Shown: piece after piece, positions 26,907 through 35,919 of the stretch
Layout: every line of letters begins with the position of its first letter
Numbering within the stretch: the first letter of the stretch is position 1
Source: Rhizobium sp. Root1334
Lineage (GTDB): Bacteria > Pseudomonadota > Alphaproteobacteria > Rhizobiales > Rhizobiaceae
Reading direction: 5' to 3'
Length of the DNA: 53,075 nt
NCBI RefSeq assembly: GCF_001426665.1
Contig: NZ_LMEY01000014.1
Coordinates: 1,627-54,701, forward strand
Notes under the pieces: model-generated
Told to the model about the DNA's origin: nothing
Database searches by the model: none
Seen by the model: the letters and a program-made list of their open reading frames with translations, nothing else
Made by a program: the position numbers and the translations under genes

Positions 26907-26958
26907 GTTCAGATGGAGGCGCTTTATCTGCAAACGCAGCTAAGATTGGCAAAAAAGG

Positions 26959-27642
26959 GTGGGGCATCTCTTGAAAATTCTTCTGGTCGAAGACGACGCC
27001 GAGTTGGCGCAGTGGCTGATCAAGGCATTGAAGCAACGGTATTCGTTCATGATCGAGTGGGCGGAGGACGGCGCGGTTGCCGATAGCCGTCTGCGTGCAG
27101 AAGAGTTCGATGCGGTTGTCCTTGACCTCGGTCTTCCTGCCATGGACGGAAGATCGGTGTTGTCAGCGATGCGTGCCAGACACGACACGACGCCCGCATT
27201 GATATTGACTGCCCGTGACACGCTGGCCGAGCGGATCGACAGTCTGCACGAAGGTGCGGACGACTTCCTGGCAAAGCCCTTCGCCATAGAGGAGTTGGAA
27301 GCCAGGCTCGTGGCGCTGATCCGAAGATCCCATGGACGAAATGCCGGCACGTTTTCGTGCGGAGAGCTATCCTATTCGTCCGCCGAACAGAAGTTCAGCC
27401 TGCAGGATGCACCAATCGAGCTGACACCGCGCGAGCATTCGATGTTGCGTGTCCTCATCCAGCATGCTGGCGAACCGATGTCCAAACAGAAGATCATGGA
27501 TCGCATGTTCTCCTATGATGCCGACATGCACCTGGAAGCGATCGAGGTGATCGCACACCGCCTGCGAAAGAAGCTGTCCGGCACCGTTCAGATCAGAACG
27601 TTGAGGGGGTTGGGTTACGTTCTTGAAGCGGGACAGTCATGA
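26959..27642 (+). CDS. tctD: TctD-like response regulator
   Basis: A 227-residue OmpR-family regulator. The receiver has EDD near residue 11, phospho-acceptor Asp56 in VVLDLGLP, LTARD and KPF. The winged-helix domain is LTPREHSMLRVLIQHAGEPMSK...HRLRKKLSG. The start is GTG 26959; a TTG four codons later (LKILLVEDD), behind GGTGGGG, is as likely. The stop overlaps the kinase ATG by four bases. The kinase and tctCBA transport genes lie directly downstream. This is the typical TctDE arrangement that induces tricarboxylate uptake when the substrate is outside the cell. Confidence 0.88.
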   Translation: MGHLLKILLVEDDAELAQWLIKALKQRYSFMIEWAEDGAVADSRLRAEEFDAVVLDLGLPAMDGRSVLSAMRARHDTTPALILTARDTLAERIDSLHEGADDFLAKPFAIEELEARLVALIRRSHGRNAGTFSCGELSYSSAEQKFSLQDAPIELTPREHSMLRVLIQHAGEPMSKQKIMDRMFSYDADMHLEAIEVIAHRLRKKLSGTVQIRTLRGLGYVLEAGQS

Positions 27643-29036
27643 CCAAGGCCGAACGTCATGAGCGTAGTCTGGCGGTAACGCTCGGCTTCTGGATCGTGCC
27701 TGCGATCATTGCGGCGATGGCCTCCACCCTCTGGTTTAGTACGACAACCATCCAGGAAATGGCCGACAGCGCCTATGACCGGTCGCTGGCAGGTGCGGTC
27801 CGGGCGGTAGATGCCAACATATCGACCGAGAGCGGAGGGGTTGGTGTCGAACTGCCTTACAATCTCTTCGAGTTCTTTCAGCTCACCGCGCAGGGAGCGG
27901 TCTACTTCAACGTTTCGACGAGTGATGGGCTCGTTCAGATTGGTGATGTCCTGCTCCCGAAAACCCCGGATCTCGAGAGCGGAGAGCTCCGTTTCCATGA
28001 CGGCGTCTATGTCGGTCAGGATATACGCATCGGTGCGCTCCAGCGGCCGCTCGATGCCGGCGATCCCGACGGTGTTCAGATCACCATCCAGGTTGCGGAA
28101 ACCAAGATATCGCGATCTGCGTTTCAAAAAGAGCTCATCGTGCGCGCCATCCTCCGCGATTTACTGGTCGTGCTGATCCTGGCCGTGCTCATCGCATTGG
28201 GTGTGGTCAAGGCACTCAAGCCGCTGCACAGTCTGCGGATGGCGATCGATGCCCGGGAGCCAGAAGATCTCAAGCCGGTTGCCGTTGCATCGCTGCCGAT
28301 CGAGGTGCGCCCGCTTGTCGAGGCAATGAACGGCTTGATGCAGAAAACGGTGGAGGAGGCGACACAGCAGCGGCGTTTTCTCGACGACGCCTCACATCAG
28401 CTTCGAACGCCGATGACTATCCTGCGCACGCAGATCGACTACGCCTTGCACCAGCGCGATACGGAGGAGGTTCGCATCGCGCTGCGTTCATCAAAGGACG
28501 TGCTGGAGCGGTCTATCCGCACGACCAATCAACTGCTCGCTCTTGCAAAAGCACGGACATCGCAGGGCACTGACATCTATCCACAGGACATCATCGGCCT
28601 GTCCGAGACGATTGCGGATACGATCAGAATGCTTTGGCCCCGCATCCGGGGCAGGCGGATGGATTGCACGTTCGAAGCGCCCGATGGCAAGGTCGCCGTC
28701 CGCGTCAATGAGGGCCTGTTGCGCGAAGCGCTCGTGAATATCATCGATAATGCCGTCACCTACGCACCGGAGAAGTCCCTTATATCGGTGATATTAAAAA
28801 CCGATCGCGACATGGCGATTATCGAAGTGATCGATGAAGGCCCTGGGATGACCGAGGATGAAATCAACCATGCAGGCACGCGTTTTCGCAGCGGCAGGCA
28901 TGTCTCCAGTGGTAGCGGGCTTGGACTGGCGATCGCTCTGACGGTCGCAAGGGCCAACGGCGGAACGATGACAGTTCTCAACCGGCAAGAACAGAGTGGG
29001 CTGATCGTAAGGATTTCTCTGCCGGTCGTTCATTGA
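27639..29036 (+). CDS. tctE: TctE-like sensor histidine kinase
   Basis: A 465-residue kinase with an N-terminal segment at 12-33 and a 2CSK-type periplasmic region (DSAYDRSLAGAVRAVDANI...ELPYNLFEFFQ) characteristic of TctE. The second segment is near 170-190 and the H-box is DDASHQLRTPMTIL, with His253. The N-box is REALVNIIDNAVTYAP; the G-boxes are VIDEGPGMTEDE and GSGLGLAIAL. The 2CSK domain is known in tricarboxylate sensors, so it should detect the ligand moved by tctCBA. Confidence 0.9.
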   Translation: MTKAERHERSLAVTLGFWIVPAIIAAMASTLWFSTTTIQEMADSAYDRSLAGAVRAVDANISTESGGVGVELPYNLFEFFQLTAQGAVYFNVSTSDGLVQIGDVLLPKTPDLESGELRFHDGVYVGQDIRIGALQRPLDAGDPDGVQITIQVAETKISRSAFQKELIVRAILRDLLVVLILAVLIALGVVKALKPLHSLRMAIDAREPEDLKPVAVASLPIEVRPLVEAMNGLMQKTVEEATQQRRFLDDASHQLRTPMTILRTQIDYALHQRDTEEVRIALRSSKDVLERSIRTTNQLLALAKARTSQGTDIYPQDIIGLSETIADTIRMLWPRIRGRRMDCTFEAPDGKVAVRVNEGLLREALVNIIDNAVTYAPEKSLISVILKTDRDMAIIEVIDEGPGMTEDEINHAGTRFRSGRHVSSGSGLGLAIALTVARANGGTMTVLNRQEQSGLIVRISLPVVH

Positions 29037-29116
29037 AAGGTGAATGAAAGCTTCGCTCGGATATTTGCTTTTCCTGCAGATGTGGAGATCTGCACACGTC
29101 TTTGGAGGAGATATCA

Positions 29117-30109
29117 ATGTCATTCGTTTCTCGCGCCGTCTCTGCGGCCGCAATCTCATTGGGTGCGTTCACGGCGGCGCCATCGGTAAGTGCCGCCGAA
29201 CCCAGAAATCCTGAATGCATCGCGCCGGCTCAGCCAGGCGGTGGTTTCGACATCACTTGCAAGCTTGCTCAGGCGAGCTTGCAGCAGTCGGGTGCGGTTA
29301 AATCACAGGTTCGCGTATCCTACATGCCTGGCGGCATCGGTGCCGTCGCATATAATGCGGTCGTCGGCCAGCGCCGTGCGGAACCCGGCACGATTGTTGC
29401 TTTTTCGGCCGGCTCGCTGCTCAACCTCGCGCAAGGCAAGTTCGGAGCCTACACCGAGAAGGATGTCCGTTGGGTCGCCAGCATCGGCGCCGACTATGGT
29501 GCGGTCGTTGTTCGGAATGAAAGCGAGTTCAAGTCGCTTGATGGTTTAATGTCTGCCATCAAGAAGGACGCAACCTCCGTCATCATTGGTGCAGGCGGTA
29601 CGATCGGTAGCCAGGACTGGATGAAGGCCGCCATGGCGGCACGCGCTGCAGGTATCGACTACAAGACCATGCGCTTCGTTGCGTTTGAAGGCGGCGGAGA
29701 CTGCGCCACGGCTCTTCAAGGCGGGCATGTCCATGTCTGCATGAACGACGTTGGTGACAGTCAGGCGGCGATCGACGGCGGCGCACCGCTCAAGCTCCTG
29801 GCGATCTTCTCTGAAGACAGGCTTCCAGGCAAGCTGGCCGAGGTGCCGACCGCCAAGGAGCAGGGCTTTGATATCCAGTGGCCGATCGTGCGCGGTTTCT
29901 ATGTCGGTCCGGATGTGAGCGACGCCGACTACAAGTGGTGGGCGGACGCCTTTGCCACGACGATGCAGTCTCCGGACTACGCTGCCGAGCTGCAGAAGAG
30001 GAACCTCTTCCCGCTGCCGATGACGGGTGAGCAAACCACGGCGTTCGTCGAGGAACGGGTGGCCGCCTACAAGAAGCTCGCGGCCGATTTCGGGCTCGCC
30101 GTCAAGTAA
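29117..30109 (+). CDS. tctC: Tripartite tricarboxylate transporter substrate-binding protein TctC
   Basis: A 330-residue TctC/Bug-family periplasmic protein. The signal peptide ends at SVSA-AE. The mature protein opens IAPAQPGGGFDITCKLAQASL, the conserved loop that binds carboxylate through water molecules, and later has GAGGTIGSQDW and LKLLAIFSEDRLPGKLAEVPT. GGAGGAG precedes the ATG. It hands a tricarboxylate or related carboxylate to TctAB in the inner membrane. The ligand cannot be read from sequence, but the lyase gene in the operon suggests a branched C6-C7 acid. Confidence 0.9.
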   Translation: MSFVSRAVSAAAISLGAFTAAPSVSAAEPRNPECIAPAQPGGGFDITCKLAQASLQQSGAVKSQVRVSYMPGGIGAVAYNAVVGQRRAEPGTIVAFSAGSLLNLAQGKFGAYTEKDVRWVASIGADYGAVVVRNESEFKSLDGLMSAIKKDATSVIIGAGGTIGSQDWMKAAMAARAAGIDYKTMRFVAFEGGGDCATALQGGHVHVCMNDVGDSQAAIDGGAPLKLLAIFSEDRLPGKLAEVPTAKEQGFDIQWPIVRGFYVGPDVSDADYKWWADAFATTMQSPDYAAELQKRNLFPLPMTGEQTTAFVEERVAAYKKLAADFGLAVK

Positions 30110-30119
30110 GGTTCAAACG

Positions 30120-30560
30120 ATGCACACCGACCGTATCCTGGGTGTAGCCGCAATCGCGGTTGCAGCGATCATGCTCGCCTTCGGCTATGGCCTGGAGGCA
30201 CCCTTTGCCTATGAGCCCACAGGCCCCCGCGCCTTTCCGTTGATTGCAGCGGGGATGATCGCCCTTTGCGGCGTGATCCTGGTGTGGAAGCCCGGCGAGG
30301 CGGACCCGTCGGTGCCTCCCATGCCCGGCAGAGCCATAGTGGCTCTGTCGGGATTGCTTCTCGCATACGCGCTCCTCTTCCAGCCACTGGGGTTCGTCAT
30401 CGCCACGACCGTGTTCATGATCCCGATCGCCATGATCTTCGGCGCGAAATGGTGGCAGGGGGTTTTGGTGGGCGCAGTGCTCTCGGTCTCGTCATTCCTG
30501 CTTTTTGACCGCGTTCTTGACGTGGTCCTGCCGACCGGTCCTTTGGGAGGGATCATCTGA
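30120..30560 (+). CDS. tctB: Tripartite tricarboxylate transporter small membrane subunit TctB
   Basis: A 146-residue four-helix membrane protein. It shows ILGVAAIAVAAIMLAFGYGL, the TctB motif PTGPRAFPLIAAGMIALCGV, then GRAIVALSGLLLAYALLFQPL and a last hydrophobic pair. It starts 10 bp after tctC and its stop overlaps the tctA ATG (TGATG). It forms the membrane complex with TctA. Confidence 0.88.
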   Translation: MHTDRILGVAAIAVAAIMLAFGYGLEAPFAYEPTGPRAFPLIAAGMIALCGVILVWKPGEADPSVPPMPGRAIVALSGLLLAYALLFQPLGFVIATTVFMIPIAMIFGAKWWQGVLVGAVLSVSSFLLFDRVLDVVLPTGPLGGII

Positions 30561-32089
30561 TGGATACGCTCAGCTATCTCATTCACGGGTTCGGCATCGC
30601 GCTGGCCCCAACCAACCTGTTTCTGGCAACGATCGGGGCGGTCGTCGGCACCATGGTCGGCGTCCTGCCGGGACTAGGACCGATCAACGCGGTCGCGATG
30701 CTGGTCCCGGTCGTCTTTGCCCTTGGCTTGCCGCCCGAAGGCTCATTGATCCTCATGGCCGCCATCTATATCGGCTCTGAATATGGTGGCCGCATCAGTG
30801 CCATTCTTCTCAACGTGCCGGGAGAGGCCTCTGCTGTCATGACGGCGCTGGAAGGATATCCGCTCGCCCGTCAGGGCAAGGCCGGTATCGCGCTTTCTCT
30901 CTCTGCCTGGACATCCTTCGTCGGGTCTGCGATCGCGACCACCGGCATCGTGCTTGCCGCCCCGGTGCTGGCGAGCTGGGCACTGGCGTTTGGCCCCGTC
31001 GAATACGTCGCGCTGATGGTTTTTGCGTTTGCATGTCTGACCGGGTTGCTGACGGACCAGCCTGTGAAGGCACTCCTTGCGATCATGCTGGGGCTTGGTA
31101 TCTCGACGATCGGTATCGATGCCAATTCTGGCGTCTACCGATATACATTCGGATCGCCAAACCTCGTTGATGGAGTTCAGTTTGCGACAGTGGTCATCGG
31201 CCTTTTTGCGATCAGCGAACTGCTGATCATGCTGGAGACGATGCACGCAGGCGCATCGGTCCGTATCCAGCAGCTCGGGCGATCGCTGTTTAACCTCAGC
31301 GAGATGCGGTTCACCAATGCGGCCACGCTTCGCGGATCGCTTATCGGCTTCTTTGTCGGGATTCTGCCGGGCGCGGGGGGGACAGTGGCCTCGGCGCTTG
31401 CCTATACGACCGAGAAGCGCGTGGTGGACAAGACCGATCCGGAAGGCAGCCGCTTCGGGAAAGGCGATATGCGTGGTCTGGCTTCCGTGGAAGCCGCCAA
31501 TAACAGTGCATCCAACAGCAACTTCATTCCGATGCTGACACTTGGTATTCCGAGTTCAGGCACGACAGCGATCATGCTGGGCGTTCTTACGCTCTATAAT
31601 CTCACTCCTGGACCCGCACTTTTCCGGTCGCAGCCCGATCTCGTGTGGGGACTGATCGCCTCCCTTTTCATCGGTAACTTTATTTTGCTTGCAATCAACA
31701 TCCCGCTCGTCGGCGTCTTTGCGCGCATGCTTTCGGTGCCGGCTTGGGTCCTCGTCCCCTTCATCGTTGTCGTCAGTGCGATTGGTGTGTATTCGGGTAA
31801 ATCCACGACGTTCGATCTCGTGCTGATGGTGGGGCTTGGTATAGGGGCATATTTCCTGCGCCGGGCAAATGTTCCAATGGCTCCGCTGATCCTGGGCCTC
31901 GTCCTTGGAAAGATCCTTGAGCAAAGTCTGCGCCGCGCCCTGTCGCTGTCCGCGGGCGATGTCGCCATCCTCTGGTCCAGTCCGATTTCGATCACCCTTT
32001 GGGCCATGGCAAGTGCGGTCCTTCTCATTCCGCTGCTCATGCCGAGGTTCCGGCGCTGGCGCGAGGAAACAATGACCGAAACGGACTGA
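30560..32089 (+). CDS. tctA: Tripartite tricarboxylate transporter large permease TctA
   Basis: A 509-residue permease with about eleven membrane segments. TctA signatures are GVLPGLGPINAVAMLVP near residue 33, SEYGGRISAILLNVPGEASAV, ILPGAGGTVASALAY and SNFIPMLTLGIPSSGTTAIML. It is a secondary, ion-coupled transporter and length matches the family. It is co-translated with tctB, and the lyase gene begins 10 bp downstream. Confidence 0.93.
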   Translation: MDTLSYLIHGFGIALAPTNLFLATIGAVVGTMVGVLPGLGPINAVAMLVPVVFALGLPPEGSLILMAAIYIGSEYGGRISAILLNVPGEASAVMTALEGYPLARQGKAGIALSLSAWTSFVGSAIATTGIVLAAPVLASWALAFGPVEYVALMVFAFACLTGLLTDQPVKALLAIMLGLGISTIGIDANSGVYRYTFGSPNLVDGVQFATVVIGLFAISELLIMLETMHAGASVRIQQLGRSLFNLSEMRFTNAATLRGSLIGFFVGILPGAGGTVASALAYTTEKRVVDKTDPEGSRFGKGDMRGLASVEAANNSASNSNFIPMLTLGIPSSGTTAIMLGVLTLYNLTPGPALFRSQPDLVWGLIASLFIGNFILLAINIPLVGVFARMLSVPAWVLVPFIVVVSAIGVYSGKSTTFDLVLMVGLGIGAYFLRRANVPMAPLILGLVLGKILEQSLRRALSLSAGDVAILWSSPISITLWAMASAVLLIPLLMPRFRRWREETMTETD

Positions 32090-32099
32090 GGCGCAAACG

Positions 32100-33011
32100 A
32101 TGACGTACCTTGTTCCTGCCGCAGAAGAAGCTGTCCCCGCCGGAATGCGCCTTCGCGAACTTCTCTCCAGGCCCGAGATCGTCCGGATGCCGGGCGCGCA
32201 CAATGGTCTTGCTGCCCTTCAGGCAAAAGCCGCCGGTTTCCAGGCACTGTATCTGTCAGGTGCGGCGATGAGTGCTTCCATGGGGCTGCCGGATCTCGGG
32301 ATCCTGACGCTCGAGGACGTGCTGTTCTTTACACGGCAGATCGTCCGGGCGTCGGGGTTACCCTTGCTGGTGGATGGGGACACGGGCTTCGGCGAGGCGC
32401 TGAATGTCATGCACACTGGCCGCCGACTTGAAGAGGCGGGAGCCGCGGCCATCCAGATCGAGGATCAGGTTCTCCCGAAGAAATGCGGCCACCTGAACGA
32501 CAAGAAGCTGGCCAGTCCGGCGGATATGGCTGCCAAGGTGGCGGCTGCCGCGCGTGCCCGGCGTTCGCTTCTCATCCTGGCGCGAACGGACGCCGCTGCC
32601 GACGAAGGACTCGACAAGGCAATCGACCGCGCGAGGCTCTATGTCCAGGCGGGTGCGGACGCGATCTTCCCCGAGGCGTTGACGAACGCGGAGATGTTTG
32701 CGGAGTTCGCAACAGCGATGAAGGGTGTGCCGCTTCTGGCAAACATGACGGAGTTCGGCAGATCGCCCCCGATGACTGCGGACGAACTGCAGGAGATCGG
32801 ATACCGCATGGTGATCTGGCCTGTCTCCTCGCTTCGCGTGGCGAACAAGGCCCAGCAGCGTCTCTATCAGCACCTCGCCGCCGAAGGTTCCACCACCGGT
32901 GCCGTTGGGACGATGCAGACGCGTGCGGAACTGTACGATCTCATCGACCTGAAGGGCTACGAGGCCCTCGACGCAAGCATCGTCAGCAGCCGTTTGCCGT
33001 CGCAACAATAA
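32100..33011 (+). CDS. prpB: Isocitrate lyase/PEP mutase family lyase, PrpB-like
   Basis: A 303-residue TIM-barrel enzyme of the methylisocitrate lyase family. Active-site features are YLSGAAMSASMGLPDLG, DGDTGFGEALNVM, the signature loop KKCGH (Lys127 to His131, with catalytic Cys129), LARTDAAADEG and IFPEALT. PrpB cleaves 2-methylisocitrate to pyruvate and succinate. Close relatives cleave 2,3-dimethylmalate or decarboxylate oxaloacetate, and these cannot be separated with certainty by eye. The usual prpC and prpD partners are absent. Its place in the tct operon suggests that it acts directly on the imported acid. Confidence 0.85.
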   Translation: MTYLVPAAEEAVPAGMRLRELLSRPEIVRMPGAHNGLAALQAKAAGFQALYLSGAAMSASMGLPDLGILTLEDVLFFTRQIVRASGLPLLVDGDTGFGEALNVMHTGRRLEEAGAAAIQIEDQVLPKKCGHLNDKKLASPADMAAKVAAAARARRSLLILARTDAAADEGLDKAIDRARLYVQAGADAIFPEALTNAEMFAEFATAMKGVPLLANMTEFGRSPPMTADELQEIGYRMVIWPVSSLRVANKAQQRLYQHLAAEGSTTGAVGTMQTRAELYDLIDLKGYEALDASIVSSRLPSQQ

Positions 33012-33030
33012 CAGCGAGAACGCGCAAGGA

Positions 33031-33057
33031 GCCGCAGGGGCAGGCAGCCCCTGCGGC
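33031..33057 (+). terminator. Strong hairpin ending the tct-prpB operon
   Basis: GCCGCAGGGG (33031-33040) pairs perfectly with CCCCTGCGGC (33048-33057) over a 7-base loop, then CGGTCGTTTC. The U-tract is weak, but the stem position 20 bp after prpB fits a terminator shared with the convergent glycerate kinase gene. Confidence 0.7.
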
Positions 33058-33086
33058 CGGTCGTTTCAATTTGCGCTTCAGGCAAA

Positions 33087-34262
33087 TCACGCAACCTGGC
33101 GCCATCTTGCCCCAAGTTTCATGCCCACCATCACCATGCGAGCGGCATCCTCTGCCGCCCGGGACAGCAGCTTCGGCGCGCTGAAGATGGCGTCTTCCAG
33201 CGAGCAGGGCCTGCTCAGGATCGAGGCAAAGGCATCAATGCCATGCTCGAAATTGAGGCGCACGCCTTTGCCGATGGTTCCTGCAAGCGCAATGACGGGC
33301 ACGCCAGCGTTTTTCGCGCGTGCGGCCACTTCGGCAGGCACCTTTCCGAATGGGGTTTGCCCGTCGAGGCTGCCTTCTGCGGTGATGACCAGATCGGCCT
33401 GTGCGATGAACCGGTCCAGTTCCAGATACTGCATGACGATGTCGTAGCGGCGGTGCAGCTTGCCGCCGAGGAGGCCGAGCACCGCGGCACCCAGCCCGCC
33501 GGACGCGCCGGACCCGGGCGCCATGCCGACATCAATGCCCGTTGTGCACCGGATGGCCCTCGCATAGGTCTCCATGGCCGTCGCGAGCAATTCCACCTGG
33601 GCCGGGGTTGCGCCTTTCTGTGGCCCGAAGATGCGGGCGACGCCGCGCTCGCCAAGCAGCACATTGTGCCAGTTGACGGCAGCATCGATGCGCACGCTAT
33701 CAAGGCGCGGATCGCGGCGGCCGATGTCGATGGTGGCGAGGCGGGCAAGGGCTGCACCGCCGCGGGGCACAAGATTGCCTGCTTCGTCCAGGAACCGGAT
33801 GCCCAGCGCTTCGGCCATGCCGGCGCCACCATCATTGATGCCGCTATCGCCGCAACCGAGAAGGATGCGCCGCGCGCCGCGGTCGAGTGCGGCAAGGACC
33901 AGTTCGCCAACGCCGTAGCTCGTCGTCAGGCAGGGATTGCGCCGGTCACGCGGTACGAGGCTGAGCCCGGCGGCGGCGGCCATCTCGATGACGGCGGTCG
34001 GCTCACTGCTGCCGCCAAGGAAACCGAAATGCGCCTCGACCGGATCATTGACCGGGCCGGTCACTGTCAGGTGGTGAAGCGTCCCGCCGGTCGCCTTGAC
34101 GAGTGCCTTGGTGAAACCCTCTCCGCCATCGACCATTGGCGCCTTGATGACGGTAACGCCGGGAAACGCGCGCAGGACGCCACTTTCGATGCAATCCGCT
34201 GCCTGATCCGCCGACAGGCTTTCCTTGAAACCGGAGGGTGCGACTAGAACGGTGAAAGACAT
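33087..34262 (-). CDS. glxK: Glycerate kinase (type I, GlxK/GarK family)
   Basis: A 391-residue glycerate kinase. The N-terminus has VLVAPSGFKESLSADQAADCI, then PMVDGGEGFTKALV, LLGCGDSGINDGGAGMAEALG, RIFGPQKGAT and GSGASGGLGAAVLGLLGG. It phosphorylates D-glycerate, commonly to 2-phosphoglycerate, feeding lower glycolysis. One variation is NWHNVLLGERG, where many members have a TNPLxG motif. It follows the DASS transporter gene on the same strand, but a terminator lies between them, so it probably has its own promoter. The pair suggests uptake and use of glycerate or a precursor. Confidence 0.9.
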   Translation of the reverse strand: MSFTVLVAPSGFKESLSADQAADCIESGVLRAFPGVTVIKAPMVDGGEGFTKALVKATGGTLHHLTVTGPVNDPVEAHFGFLGGSSEPTAVIEMAAAAGLSLVPRDRRNPCLTTSYGVGELVLAALDRGARRILLGCGDSGINDGGAGMAEALGIRFLDEAGNLVPRGGAALARLATIDIGRRDPRLDSVRIDAAVNWHNVLLGERGVARIFGPQKGATPAQVELLATAMETYARAIRCTTGIDVGMAPGSGASGGLGAAVLGLLGGKLHRRYDIVMQYLELDRFIAQADLVITAEGSLDGQTPFGKVPAEVAARAKNAGVPVIALAGTIGKGVRLNFEHGIDAFASILSRPCSLEDAIFSAPKLLSRAAEDAARMVMVGMKLGARWRQVA

Positions 34263-34344
34263 GGGGTGTTCCTTTTCCTATGACAATGATGTGACAGGGG
34301 AGGAACGGGACGGTCCAAAATCTATTCCGGCAGATTAAAAATAA

Positions 34345-34360
34345 ATTTAGCCGGCTAAAT
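34345..34360. promoter_or_regulatory. 16-bp perfect palindrome upstream of glxK
   Basis: ATTTAGCCGGCTAAAT is fully symmetric and sits 82 bp before the glxK start in an AT-rich spacer, beside the terminator of the upstream gene. It is a candidate operator for glxK. The cognate regulator is not in the window as far as I can tell. Confidence 0.45.
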
Positions 34361-34385
34361 AAAAAAGGCCGCACGAGGCGACCTT
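34357..34385 (-). terminator. Intrinsic terminator after the DASS transporter gene
   Basis: Read on the minus strand, AAGGTCGC and GCGGCCTT form an imperfect stem with one G-T pair, followed by TTTTATTT. It lies 22 bp after the transporter stop. Confidence 0.7.
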
Positions 34386-34407
34386 CTCTTTTGTCTCTCC
34401 ATGCCAT

Positions 34408-35886
34408 TCAGTGCAGTGGCATGCCCTGCAGCGGCCAGACGAGCGTGGCAAAGAAGACGAGGAGCAGCACGAAGGGCACGATCAGAAAACCGGCAAGCCG
34501 CAGCAGGTCGCCTTGTCCGAAGGGCGGCGGATCCATCGCACCGAACAGCGCCACCGGCTTGGCGGACACCATCAGCGTCTGGCAGAAGCCGCTTGCCAGC
34601 GTGACGACCATCACAAGATTGAGCGGGTCAACGCCAAGGGCCGCAAGCGGTAAAGCAAGGGCTGGAATGAGAACGGTTGCCCGCGCGGTGCGCGAAGTGA
34701 TGACGAGGTGGGAAAGGGTCGCCACGATGGCGCCGAACCCGATAATGAGCACGGGCCAGGCCGCGATGCTGCTGCCGGCAATATCGACCATCCGCTCGGC
34801 CAACACTTTCGCAGTGCCGGTTTCCAACAATGCCTCGCCGATGACGAGCGTGCCGGCCAGGAAGAGCAGAAGGTTCCATTCGACGCTCTTGAGGGCTGTT
34901 TTCAGCGGCAGGCCAGAGACCTTCTGGTTGGCCAGGAGAAGGGCGGCGGCAATACCGATGAGGGGCATGCCGATGCCGTGCATGGGCTGCGCCGCAAACA
35001 GCAGGATCATCGCACCGGTGACCGCAATCACAGCCCATTGCTGGCGGGTCAACGCGGTCGGGGTTTCGTTAGCCTTGCGTTCGGCGATCATCATCGACCG
35101 CTCCTCGCGGGTGAGGAAAAGGCGCAGCAGTACGGCGCAGGCAAGCAGCGAACACAAAACCGAGAAAGGACCGGCAAGCGCGATCCAGCCCAGAAAATCG
35201 GGGCTTTGCCCACGCAACCGCTCCATCATCCCGGCCGCGACGAGATGGGCACCAGCACCGATCAGCGACGCGCCGGCGGAAAGCAGGATAACCGTGGGAA
35301 AGAGCAGCGCGAGCGCGCGGCTGACCCGTGCGTTGCCGATCGCGGCGGAAAGGCCGAGATAGACCGGCGCCAGAACGGCAGCGCGCGCCGAGGTTGAGGG
35401 GATGATGAAGGCCGTGGCGAAAATCAACAGCGTCAACGTCCAGAACAAGCCTTGCACGGTCGCGATCCGGACAAGCAGTCGGCGAATGATCTGTTCGATG
35501 ACGCCCACCTGCCGCAGCACGCCGGCAACGACGAAGGCCGCCAGCATCAACCAGACAATGTCATTCCCGAGCGAACGGTAAAGCACGTCCTCGTCAATTG
35601 CGCCGACGACCGGCAAGATAGCCGCCCCCGCAAGCGCCACGGGCGTATCCGGCAAGTCCAGAATGGTCCAGGCGGTAATCGTTGCGACAAAAACGGCGAG
35701 CGTCAACCGCATGTTCATGGTGAGACCGTCGATCGCGAGGAAGATCAGGACGACGCTGAAGACAAGCACGATCGCTGCAACGATCTGCTTGACGCGGGCA
35801 AGCGGCACTGTGCGCTCAGATGCGGTGGACGGTTCCCCACGCTGGCCAGCGTGGGGTTCCATAGGGGCGATTGCATATAGGGCCAC
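34408..35886 (-). CDS. DASS/SLC13-family anion transporter
   Basis: A 492-residue membrane protein with about twelve segments. DASS features include ILDLPDTPVALAGAAILPV, the first Ser-Asn-like region FIIPSTSARAAVLAPVYL, and the second half IVATLSHLVITSRTARATVLIP. The family moves di- and tricarboxylates, sulfate or other anions with sodium. The start is GTG 35886, with AGGAGG eight bases upstream; an ATG eight codons later has no such site. It sits upstream of glycerate kinase. Glycerate, tartronate or a dicarboxylate are possible substrates (inference). Confidence 0.88.
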   Translation of the reverse strand: MALYAIAPMEPHAGQRGEPSTASERTVPLARVKQIVAAIVLVFSVVLIFLAIDGLTMNMRLTLAVFVATITAWTILDLPDTPVALAGAAILPVVGAIDEDVLYRSLGNDIVWLMLAAFVVAGVLRQVGVIEQIIRRLLVRIATVQGLFWTLTLLIFATAFIIPSTSARAAVLAPVYLGLSAAIGNARVSRALALLFPTVILLSAGASLIGAGAHLVAAGMMERLRGQSPDFLGWIALAGPFSVLCSLLACAVLLRLFLTREERSMMIAERKANETPTALTRQQWAVIAVTGAMILLFAAQPMHGIGMPLIGIAAALLLANQKVSGLPLKTALKSVEWNLLLFLAGTLVIGEALLETGTAKVLAERMVDIAGSSIAAWPVLIIGFGAIVATLSHLVITSRTARATVLIPALALPLAALGVDPLNLVMVVTLASGFCQTLMVSAKPVALFGAMDPPPFGQGDLLRLAGFLIVPFVLLLVFFATLVWPLQGMPLH

Positions 35887-35919
35887 GATCGCCCTCCTTT
35901 CAGTCTTTCGGGTTGCAGC

